From: an uncultured Clostridia bacterium
Lineage (GTDB): Bacteria > Bacillota > Clostridia > Christensenellales > Borkfalkiaceae
Direction: 5' to 3'
DNA length: 10,457 nt
Assembly (NCBI GenBank): GCA_934249215.1
Contig: CAKQKN010000061.1
Span: 1 to 10,457 of the forward strand
Part shown: piece by piece, positions 1 through 5,808 of the stretch
Layout of the letters: each line of letters begins with the position of its first letter
How positions within the stretch are numbered: position 1 is the first letter of the stretch
The notes under the pieces: generated by a model
Databases searched by the model: none
Told to the model about the DNA's origin: nothing
Seen by the model: the letters and a program-made list of their open reading frames with translations, nothing else
Translations under genes and position numbers: made by a program

Positions 1-44
1 ATTCATCACCATAAACCGGCGATAACGATCGTAGCCGCCGAAAA
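1..44. other. Short flank downstream of the GH36 gene
   Basis: These 44 bases lie beyond the TAG stop of the minus-strand glycoside hydrolase and run off the window. I see no hairpin followed by a T run. On the minus strand an ATG occurs near the window edge, but too little sequence remains to call a gene. Confidence 0.4.
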
Positions 45-2069
45 CTATTTCGTTTCGCTTACGTACAAAACGATTGCGGTGCGCGGGTTTTCGGCTTTGA
101 GAGTCAATCCGCTCATTAAGTCCGAGCCCTTTATTCTTCGTCTGTCGTTCACTCCGTCGACGTCGGTTATCGAGTAATATTTGTCGGATTCGACACCCTT
201 AAAACGTAACGTATACGTCGATTTTCCGCAACAATCCTGTCGGAATGCGGAAACGACGCCCTTTTGCGTTTTTTTGTCAAAATACATCCAACTCGTCCAT
301 GAACTTCCGTCGTTTACGCCATGGTACGGAGTCAGAACGTAATAATCAAAGAAAAAATAATCTTTATATACGTTCCATTCGTCTTGCATCTTAAGAAGGC
401 AAGCCCAGTCGATCTCGTCCTTTCCAAAATAGAAAGAAGCGGCGTAATAGTAAAACGGCAACATCGTCGCGCGCATTACGAAAGTGTCCATACCGCCGTT
501 CGTAAGCTCGTTCTCACCCTCTTTGGCGCACGCGCCGCCGTACGGTAACCACCGAGAAAACGAAGAGGACATCGCAAGGCGCAAATTTACGGTGGTGCGA
601 TCGCTGTCGCTCCTTAAAAACGGAACGGCTCTTCGCATGCTTTCAAGGTCGTTTCTTCCCCCTCCCGACGCGCACGAATCGATATACGTACATTTACCGT
701 TTTTCGAGCAGTATTCGATTATTCCGTCCCACAAAGCGTAGTGACCCTGCACGTAAAGATTTTCGGTGATACCCGTTCTGTCCGCGCCTTCGCGTTCATC
801 GCCGAATATCCAATATGCGGACGGATCCACGTTGAAATCCTCGCGATACATAGAAATATCGTTTTCTTCCAAAACGCCGATTATCCGCCCGAGAAGCCAT
901 TCGCGGCATGCCGCGTTCCCGAGATCGTTTACGTAACAACGGTCGTCGCTCGGATCGGATAATGCCCAATTTTTTTCGTAGCCGTAATTTTTCGCCATTC
1001 CGTCGAGATGAGTCACACGCTCCGGCTCGAACCACATAAACGTTTTCGTTCCGCGAGCAAGGCAATAGTCACTGCATTCTTTCAGGCTGTCCGACGGCCA
1101 CTTTTCTTTGTCGAGAGCCCACGAACCGACCGTCCCCCACCAGTCGGTAGGAACGGTCTTTTTATACGGATCGAGATACCAACCCGCATCGAGCCATCTG
1201 AAATGCGGTTTCAGCCCCTTTTCGTAAATCGTCGACATGGAATTATACCATGAGTCGTACCCCTCGGAAATCGAACCGTCGGAATTAGGTCTGCCCGTAT
1301 CCGTCGCGATCGCAACGGCGTTGTGCGGCCGAACTTTTTGCGTTTGCGTTCCGTCCTCGTACGGCATATTGCAGTCGATATACCACTTTCTCCACATATT
1401 CATGGCGACGTCCTCGTCTGCGTCGTAATATCGAACCACGCCGATAAGTGCCGTCCTGACGGTTTCGTTCGGTTTCAGATACGCTTTCAGGTCGGGATTG
1501 CCCGTTGCGCAAACTCTGACGATTTTTTCACTCGCGTCGAAAGCAAAATCGGCTTGCCAGTTACCACTCCAACCCACAGCGATTATGCTTCCGTTGCCGT
1601 CCGCTTCCAGATTAAAATACGGCATAACCTCGTGGCACGACCTCCCGTTTTTCGTTTTCAGCGAAACGCATTTTTCGGTAAGATCGAATTCGTAAGGTCG
1701 ATACTGCGCCGCATGGTCGCCCCAAAGTCCTTTAAGCCTTGCGCTTTCGCAACCGAACAGCGAGTCGAATGCTTTGATTTCTTTAAGCACCTTACCGTTC
1801 GACTTTGACTTGTTGGTAAAATATACGGTATAGTCATACGCCGAATATGCCTTATATACGTTGGCGACAAGTTTTATCCGCAAACCGTCATCGGTCAGAT
1901 AAGTGAACGTATAGGTCGTTTTTTCGCCATTTCGACGCACTTCCTTTTTACTTGAGACAAAGAGTTTTTCGTCGAGTCCGTTATACGGTTTATCGTCGTA
2001 AACGAAACTAAACGGCAATGCAGAAGGATCGGAAAAATAAGTTTCGAATTCTTTTTCGATTTTTGTCAT
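45..2069 (-). CDS. GH36 family alpha-galactosidase-like glycoside hydrolase
   Basis: This 674-aa protein looks like a retaining alpha-galactosidase (melibiase), which removes terminal alpha-galactose from oligosaccharides such as melibiose or raffinose. Residues about 1-230 form the beta-rich N-terminal domain. The barrel follows with RWLDAGWY (291-298) and MWFEPERV (345-352). MYREDFN (407-413) carries the likely nucleophile Asp411. CASGGGRND (466-474) comes next, then RSDSD with the likely acid/base Asp488. A C-terminal beta domain covers about 590-674. The order and spacing match GH36 of 650-750 residues. The nucleophile context YREDFN differs from the classical KWDMNR, so substrate could differ. 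There is no signal peptide, so it is probably cytoplasmic and acts on imported sugar. It starts 33 nt after the transporter stop and is probably cotranscribed with it. Family assignment is strong; the exact substrate is inferred. Confidence 0.9.
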   Translation of the reverse strand: MTKIEKEFETYFSDPSALPFSFVYDDKPYNGLDEKLFVSSKKEVRRNGEKTTYTFTYLTDDGLRIKLVANVYKAYSAYDYTVYFTNKSKSNGKVLKEIKAFDSLFGCESARLKGLWGDHAAQYRPYEFDLTEKCVSLKTKNGRSCHEVMPYFNLEADGNGSIIAVGWSGNWQADFAFDASEKIVRVCATGNPDLKAYLKPNETVRTALIGVVRYYDADEDVAMNMWRKWYIDCNMPYEDGTQTQKVRPHNAVAIATDTGRPNSDGSISEGYDSWYNSMSTIYEKGLKPHFRWLDAGWYLDPYKKTVPTDWWGTVGSWALDKEKWPSDSLKECSDYCLARGTKTFMWFEPERVTHLDGMAKNYGYEKNWALSDPSDDRCYVNDLGNAACREWLLGRIIGVLEENDISMYREDFNVDPSAYWIFGDEREGADRTGITENLYVQGHYALWDGIIEYCSKNGKCTYIDSCASGGGRNDLESMRRAVPFLRSDSDRTTVNLRLAMSSSFSRWLPYGGACAKEGENELTNGGMDTFVMRATMLPFYYYAASFYFGKDEIDWACLLKMQDEWNVYKDYFFFDYYVLTPYHGVNDGSSWTSWMYFDKKTQKGVVSAFRQDCCGKSTYTLRFKGVESDKYYSITDVDGVNDRRRIKGSDLMSGLTLKAENPRTAIVLYVSETK

Positions 2070-2079
2070 ATGAGTTTTC

Positions 2080-2099
2080 GGGAACGCTGTCCCCCCTCC
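2080..2099 (-). promoter_or_regulatory. Distant ribosome site with hairpin before the GH36 start
   Basis: On the minus strand a strong GGAGG (2095-2099) lies 25 nt before the ATG, too far for normal use. Between them GGGGAC (2089-2094) can pair with GTTCCC (2080-2085) across the three-base loop AGC, with one G-U pair. Folding this out leaves about 10 nt between GGAGG and the ATG. No other start codon lies in the gap in this frame. A hairpin that shortens the effective spacing is an inference. Confidence 0.4.
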
Positions 2100-2102
2100 G
2101 TT

Positions 2103-3110
2103 TTATATAAATGCTATCGTCAGAACGAACGCCACCAATATCCCTATCGAAAAAACGATTTCCCTCTTTTCCTTTCGTTCCTTAAGCACAAGTTTGCCGA
2201 CGATAAAAGTCAACAAGATCGTTCCGCAAGTCTGAATCGGGAAAAACAATACGGCGTCCGTATTGTTTAAAACGAGAAGCTGCAAAAAATATGCCAGTCC
2301 AGAGAAAACAAAAGTCAGAATCGCATAAATAAGAGAAGATTTTTTGTTAAGAAGGGATATTTTTGTCCTCGCCGGATTGCTCTTCTTCGCGATCGCACTC
2401 TCTTTACCCGCCGCGTCGGTTGCGGCGGTCGATTCCGTTTCGACCGCGGTTACCGCATAGCATTCTTCATTTAAAACCGTCTTGAGGTTTTTCAAATGCG
2501 TTCCATCCGGATTCACTTGAAAAACGCAACGTTTTCTCACGACAAACGTAAGTATCAGCGCAAAAACGACTTCGAACACGTATTTTCCGCAGAGCATCGC
2601 ATATTCGTTGCCGTAATAAGTCGAATATATTTTGGACAAAACGCTCATCAGACCGTTGGACGCGAACACCGCAATGCATATCAGATAATACGCTATGCTC
2701 TTTTTAAATTTTTGCGGCGGTATCGACAAAAACATACATGCGACGATTAACGGCAACGTAAAATAGTATACGACGGGAAACCCTTCAGACAAAAATATTT
2801 TGCCGTATAGCACGGGCAAAATCATTCCGCCCGACATCAAAAACAGCGTGTAAACCGATAAATCCCCGTATTTATACGCCTTTAATTGCGCGGTCAGATT
2901 AAAACACGCCAGCGCGCCTATGAGTGCGCCGAAAACCACGTCGTAAACGGAAAAGTTAAGTTTGGACAGTGCCGCCGTGAAGATAAAGCCCAAAACGCCG
3001 TCAATCAATATGAATATCGCCGTACTTTTCGGCGCGGTTTCGCTTTTCGTGTATAACTTCGTGAACAAAAAACCGCATACCAGTAAAATTACGTTTAACG
3101 CCATGTACAT
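2103..3110 (-). CDS. EamA/DMT-type membrane transporter, possibly for sugar
   Basis: From the ATG at 3110 this is a 335-aa protein with about ten hydrophobic helices in two halves, as in drug/metabolite (EamA) transporters. The stretch YKYGDLSVYTLF followed by GKIFLSE resembles the end of the first EamA repeat. A hydrophilic Ala/Thr/Lys-rich segment of about 65 residues separates the two halves and is longer than usual. The operon with a GH36 enzyme suggests uptake of its substrate or export of a product, but the substrate is not visible in sequence. The start is uncertain. A TTG at 3152 in the same frame adds 14 residues, and an ATA at 3165-3167 is the only codon well spaced from the AAAGGAG at 3175-3181. 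I chose the ATG because the first helix begins there. Direction of transport is unknown. Confidence 0.75.
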   Translation of the reverse strand: MYMALNVILLVCGFLFTKLYTKSETAPKSTAIFILIDGVLGFIFTAALSKLNFSVYDVVFGALIGALACFNLTAQLKAYKYGDLSVYTLFLMSGGMILPVLYGKIFLSEGFPVVYYFTLPLIVACMFLSIPPQKFKKSIAYYLICIAVFASNGLMSVLSKIYSTYYGNEYAMLCGKYVFEVVFALILTFVVRKRCVFQVNPDGTHLKNLKTVLNEECYAVTAVETESTAATDAAGKESAIAKKSNPARTKISLLNKKSSLIYAILTFVFSGLAYFLQLLVLNNTDAVLFFPIQTCGTILLTFIVGKLVLKERKEKREIVFSIGILVAFVLTIAFI

Positions 3111-3187
3111 CGGTGAAATTCCGTTCCCTTCGCAAATTTTAGGAGCGTTCAAAGCCGCTTTGGCTATTCGTTTGCTCCTTTAGTTCT

Positions 3188-3216
3188 ATCTTATCACGCC
3201 TTTCGTTCTTTTTCAA
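3188..3216 (-). promoter_or_regulatory. Sigma-A-type promoter of the transporter-GH36 operon
   Basis: The minus strand reads TTGAAA (-35, 3211-3216), a 17-bp spacer, then TAAGAT (-10, 3188-3193). Transcription would start near 3181, almost at the AAAGGAG ribosome site (3175-3181), so the leader upstream of that site is essentially absent. The -35 overlaps the left arm of the inverted repeat. Confidence 0.7.
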
Positions 3217-3259
3217 GTGAAAAGTGTTGCATTAAAAACCACCTTATGTTACACTTGAA
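3212..3259. promoter_or_regulatory. Inverted-repeat operator between divergent promoters
   Basis: TTCAAGTG (3212-3219) and CACTTGAA (3252-3259) are perfect inverted copies. Nested inside, AAGTGTTGCATTA (3222-3234) and TTATGTTACACTT (3244-3256) are inverted copies that match at 10 of 13 positions. These arms cover the -35 of the transporter promoter and both the -35 and -10 of the regulator promoter. This is where a dimeric ArsR-type repressor encoded next door would be expected to bind. The identity of the binding protein is inferred. Confidence 0.5.
3227..3255 (+). promoter_or_regulatory. Promoter of the divergent ArsR-type regulator
   Basis: TTGCAT (-35, 3227-3232) and TACACT (-10, 3250-3255) are 17 bp apart, and a TG at 3247-3248 gives an extended -10. 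The predicted start near 3262 leaves a 23-nt leader to the ATG at 3285. The upstream ATG at 3246 would lie outside this transcript. Confidence 0.6.
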
Positions 3260-3284
3260 CTGTATTAAAAACACGAGAGGAATT

Positions 3285-4295
3285 ATGAACGACAAAAAAA
3301 TCGACGGAAAAATCAATCCCGAAACGCAAGAATACAGTTTCAATTACGTAAGAGAATACGACCTTTGCAGTAATAAGGACGTAAACGCGATCGCACTGAC
3401 CGGCAGAGCTTTGTCGCAACCCGTGAGAATCGAAATTTTGCGGGAGCTGAACAAAAAGCCGATGTCTCTGACGGATATCGCGAAGCGTTTCGACATACAC
3501 GCGTCGTCGGCGGCGGTTCATCTGAAAATACTGCAAGACGCGGGACTTGTTTTTATACAAAATTCGACGATTAAAAAAGGCGTGAAATATTACTCCTATC
3601 CGCCGGAAAAAAACATAATAATCCACTTGCGCAACGAGTTCGGCATAAGCGGCGAATTGAAACCGTTCATAAAAAACATCGCCATAGGCGAATACGTGGA
3701 CGCAGAGTTCGGGGATACTTGCGGGTTCGCGAGCGAGAACGAGATACTTAACGATTGCGTGAAGAATCTTGTTTTTGCCGAAAACAGAAAAAACGCACAG
3801 ATACTATGGACAAACGACGGTTACGTGGAATACGCTTTTCCCAATCTTTACGCGATAAACAAAGACGTCGAACAAGTCGAAATCAATCTCGAAATTTGCT
3901 CGGAAGCGCGCGGATTTAACGAAAATTTCGTCAGCGACATAAGTTTTTTCCTTTGCGGAAAAAGACTTTGCGTGTTCGAATGCCCGGGCGACTACGGGAA
4001 AAGATACGGCAAATATACCCCGGCGTGGTGGTACAGCGAATCGACGAAATACGGACTTCTGACGACGATTTCCGTAACCGATCGGGGCGTTTTCCTGAAC
4101 GGTAAATTTATCTGCAATTCCGTCAAACTCAAAGATTTGAAACTCGGCGAAGGCTCGGCAACCCGTTTCAGAATCGAAGTCGAAAAAAACGCCGCGCACA
4201 GAGGCGGCTTTAATCTTTTCGGCGAAAAATTCGGCGATTATAACATTCCCATCGTCTTTACCGCCTATTATAAGCAGCCCACATTTAAATATTGA
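3285..4295 (+). CDS. ArsR-type HTH regulator with C-terminal putative sensor domain
   Basis: This 336-aa protein has a winged helix of ArsR type at about residues 38-108, with SLTDIAKRFDIHASSAAVHL as the helix-turn-helix. The C-terminal region (about 130-330) looks beta-rich and contains motifs I associate with a group of Bacillota regulators next to carbohydrate genes (COG4189-like). These include SDISFF, PGDYGKRYGKYTPAWW, TKYGLL and GGFNLFGEKFGDY. It has no metal-binding Cys/His cluster typical of arsenic sensors. The start at 3285 follows GAGAGG (3275-3280) and lies downstream of the predicted promoter; the in-frame ATG at 3246 overlaps the promoter. Divergence from the transporter-GH36 operon and the inverted repeats between them suggest that it represses both and itself until a sugar binds. 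Ligand and sign of control are inferred. Confidence 0.8.
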   Translation: MNDKKIDGKINPETQEYSFNYVREYDLCSNKDVNAIALTGRALSQPVRIEILRELNKKPMSLTDIAKRFDIHASSAAVHLKILQDAGLVFIQNSTIKKGVKYYSYPPEKNIIIHLRNEFGISGELKPFIKNIAIGEYVDAEFGDTCGFASENEILNDCVKNLVFAENRKNAQILWTNDGYVEYAFPNLYAINKDVEQVEINLEICSEARGFNENFVSDISFFLCGKRLCVFECPGDYGKRYGKYTPAWWYSESTKYGLLTTISVTDRGVFLNGKFICNSVKLKDLKLGEGSATRFRIEVEKNAAHRGGFNLFGEKFGDYNIPIVFTAYYKQPTFKY

Positions 4296-4340
4296 CTTTG
4301 TAAAAATTATGATACGTTTACTTAGGCTAAGGGGGAAACG

Positions 4341-4424
4341 ATGAAAGATTCGGGCAACTATGAGATCGATAAGCAAAGTAAGAAACTGTCTCGTGATGCG
4401 GCAGTTTTTCTTCTAATTGAGTAA
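4341..4424 (+). CDS. Possible 27-residue peptide, function unknown
   Basis: An ATG at 4341 is preceded by AGGGGG with five bases between, a plausible ribosome site, and opens a 27-codon frame ending in TAA at 4422. The peptide starts MKDSGNYEID and ends AAVFLLIE. It is charged at first and hydrophobic at the end, and I recognise no family. It lies 45 nt after the regulator stop on the same strand. The second half of the frame overlaps a terminator-like hairpin, which argues against coding. It may instead be the start of a broken gene or part of a repeat. Confidence 0.25.
   Translation: MKDSGNYEIDKQSKKLSRDAAVFLLIE
4384..4410 (+). terminator. Probable intrinsic terminator of the regulator gene
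   Basis: AAACTGTC (4384-4391 less the last base, arm 4384-4390 with C) pairs with GGCAGTTT (4400-4407), with one G-U pair and a loop of about nine bases. TTTTTC follows the stem. It lies about 90 nt after the regulator stop codon. It is moderately strong and is the only such structure on this strand before the antisense pseudogene. Confidence 0.4.
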
Positions 4425-4433
4425 AAAGCAGCG

Positions 4434-4924
4434 CTATAGATCGATTATTAGGGGTTTTATGGTAGAAAACATGCTCCGCACTTTTGAAAGACAGATTGTT
4501 TTTCGAGTGCGGCACTGAAGTGCCCGGATTCTTCGAATGCCCGTCAATTTTGATCCTTCCGTCAGAATAAGTTTTACGGACAGAGGAGTTAAAATTCTGA
4601 CTTTGCCGCCGCGTTTTGCTTCGCTCGGCGAAACGCCATGGAACCGCGTAAACGCGCGGGAAAAACTTTCGGGCGTGTCGTAACCGTATTTCAGCGCGAC
4701 GTCGATGATTCCGGCGTTTCCTTTGGAAAGCTCCTCGCCGGCAAGAGAGAGCCTCCGCATGCGAACGTAATCGCCGATCGAAAATCCGCACATGACGGAA
4801 AACACGCGCTGAAAGTGAAAGGATGACGAATACGCCTTTTCGGCAACTTCCTCAACGTCGATTTTTCGGTCAGATTCGCTTCGACGTAGTCGATCGCCCG
4901 TTGTATTCCCCGTATCCGGTCCAT
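4434..4924 (-). pseudogene. Frameshifted and truncated AraC-family regulator
   Basis: Translation from the ATG at 4924 begins MDRIRGIQRAIDYVEANLTEK, typical of the AraC regulators that join an N-terminal double HTH to a GyrI-like effector domain. The frame is then lost. The adjacent frame continues perfectly as DVEEVAEKAYSSSFHFQRVF, then IIDVALKYGYDTPESFSRAF and HGVSPSEAK. The break is at five As on the minus strand (4862-4866); six As would give GAA AAA ATC and restore the family's reading. After PLSVKLILTEG the expected effector domain of about 150 residues is missing, and an unrelated tail of about 45 residues runs to TAG at 4434. GGAG sits four bases before the ATG. Two independent lesions favour a true pseudogene over a sequencing error, though the single-base one alone could be an assembly error. 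Confidence 0.8.
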
Positions 4925-4942
4925 TTTACTCCGATCTCCGCT

Positions 4943-4985
4943 TTATCGGGCATTCCTACCGCCCGATAACGACACCATTCTAACA
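4943..4985 (-). promoter_or_regulatory. Extended -10 promoter and start-site hairpin of the AraC gene
   Basis: On the minus strand TGTTAGAAT (4977-4985) forms an extended -10 with only a weak -35 (AGAAAT). Transcription would start near 4970. A perfect 9-bp inverted repeat, TTATCGGGC (4943-4951) and GCCCGATAA (4961-4969), begins right there with a nine-base loop. It could be a 5' RNA hairpin or an operator over the start site. No T run follows on either strand, so it is not a terminator. Confidence 0.45.
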
Positions 4986-5035
4986 AAAATCAACCCGGAT
5001 TTCTTGACTTTGAATGCTTTTAAATGTTATGAAAA

Positions 5036-5072
5036 CCGACGGCAAAAAAACCGACGGCAAAAAACCGTCGGC
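5036..5072 (-). terminator. Intrinsic terminator with a duplicated 3' arm
   Basis: On the minus strand CCGACGG (5065-5071 on the plus strand as CCGTCGG) pairs with CCGTCGG (5051-5057), with a loop of seven bases rich in T. Seven Ts follow (5044-5050), then a second identical arm (5036-5042) and TTTT. It lies 25 nt after the stop of the 232-aa gene and ends the minus-strand operon. The 7-bp GC-rich stem plus T run is textbook. Confidence 0.9.
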
Positions 5073-5096
5073 AACGTTACAGACTTTACGAACCTT

Positions 5097-5795
5097 TTAG
5101 TCGTAATACAAATCGGCAAGTTCGTTAAGTTCGAGATAAAGTTCATCCGTTTGGGCGGCAAGCGCCTCGAAATATTGCTCACGTTCGGCAAGATATTCGC
5201 GTTCGGACGCCTGTATCAGTTCGTTTTTCTTTGTATTTCTTCGCATAACGAGAATTACGGCGAGAAAAATGGCGGCAATTCCGCCGAGCGCTATCGTCAA
5301 AAAGTCGATCAATTCGTAATAAGAAAACCCGCTTTTTCCGAACAAGGTCTGACCGCCCGGGAATTCGTAAACGAAAGTCTGTTTGAAATGTTCCGTTTCC
5401 GCTTCCGTTTCAAACTTGCCGTACGTCAAAATATCCGCAAAACGGAACAAACAAACGAGAAGCACGCAGAGTGCCATACCGAACAACATGATCGCAACGA
5501 TCGCCTTATGCGAGCGCGGCTTCATCGTTTGATTCCGCATCCGACGGCAGTATGCGATATTGTTTTCGGCAAACTTACGTGCAAGCAAAGCTTCTTCCGC
5601 CTCTTCTTCCGATTGTTTTTTTAAAACGTTTTCGTCGATCGACAAATCGCGCGCGTAATGCAATTTCGTTACGTTTCTTTCCTTATCGTATTCCTCATAT
5701 TCAAGCACCCAGCCGAAACGCTCGAGCGTTTCTCTTTTAGCCAAAACGGCTTCCGCATTTGACGGAGATTGAAACAAAGTTTTTTCTTCTTTCAT
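5097..5795 (-). CDS. Two-helix membrane protein with C-terminal coiled coil, unknown
   Basis: I do not recognise this 232-aa protein. Residues 1-96 are charged and probably cytoplasmic, with an acidic Glu/Ala-rich helix at about 52-80. Hydrophobic helices lie at about 97-120 and 162-184, and the loop between them (121-160) would be outside. Residues 188-228 are rich in Glu, Leu and Ala in a heptad-like pattern and suggest a coiled coil. There is no signal peptide or catalytic motif. The ATG at 5795 follows GAGG, which overlaps the TGA stop of the preceding gene, and the gap is only 13 nt, so translation is probably coupled. It is the last gene before the terminator at 5036-5072. A structural or partner role for the upstream zinc-ribbon membrane protein is possible but unproven. 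Confidence 0.8.
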   Translation of the reverse strand: MKEEKTLFQSPSNAEAVLAKRETLERFGWVLEYEEYDKERNVTKLHYARDLSIDENVLKKQSEEEAEEALLARKFAENNIAYCRRMRNQTMKPRSHKAIVAIMLFGMALCVLLVCLFRFADILTYGKFETEAETEHFKQTFVYEFPGGQTLFGKSGFSYYELIDFLTIALGGIAAIFLAVILVMRRNTKKNELIQASEREYLAEREQYFEALAAQTDELYLELNELADLYYD

Positions 5796-5808
5796 GTTTA
5801 CCCGTTCC

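Larger units (their letters stand above)
4321..4552. mobile_element. Candidate structured insertion that truncates the AraC gene
   Basis: AraC-family similarity on the minus strand stops near 4552, and the sequence to about 4321 is unlike its surroundings. It contains a tight inverted repeat GGCACT-GA-AGTGCC (4511-4524). Near each end lies a related sequence in opposite orientation (GATTCGGGCAACT at one end, GAATCCGGGCACT on the other strand at the other end). A near-palindrome, CTTAGGCTAAG, sits at 4321-4331. There is no transposase and no clear target duplication. It could be a short interspersed repeat or simply decayed sequence. Boundaries are approximate. Confidence 0.3.

Noticed and set aside
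3246..3284. Upstream ATG for the ArsR-type regulator
   Set aside because: It lies inside the predicted promoter, before the expected transcript start, and has no ribosome site. The ATG at 3285 has both.
5004..5033. Promoter-like TTGACT-18-TATGAA on the plus strand
   Set aside because: It would only transcribe antisense to the 232-aa gene, with no reading frame or RNA gene behind it, and it runs straight into the palindromic terminator.
5036..5072. Possible CRISPR or tandem repeat array from the CCGACGGC copies
   Set aside because: Only three short arms, one inverted, with A runs between. They are fully explained as a terminator.
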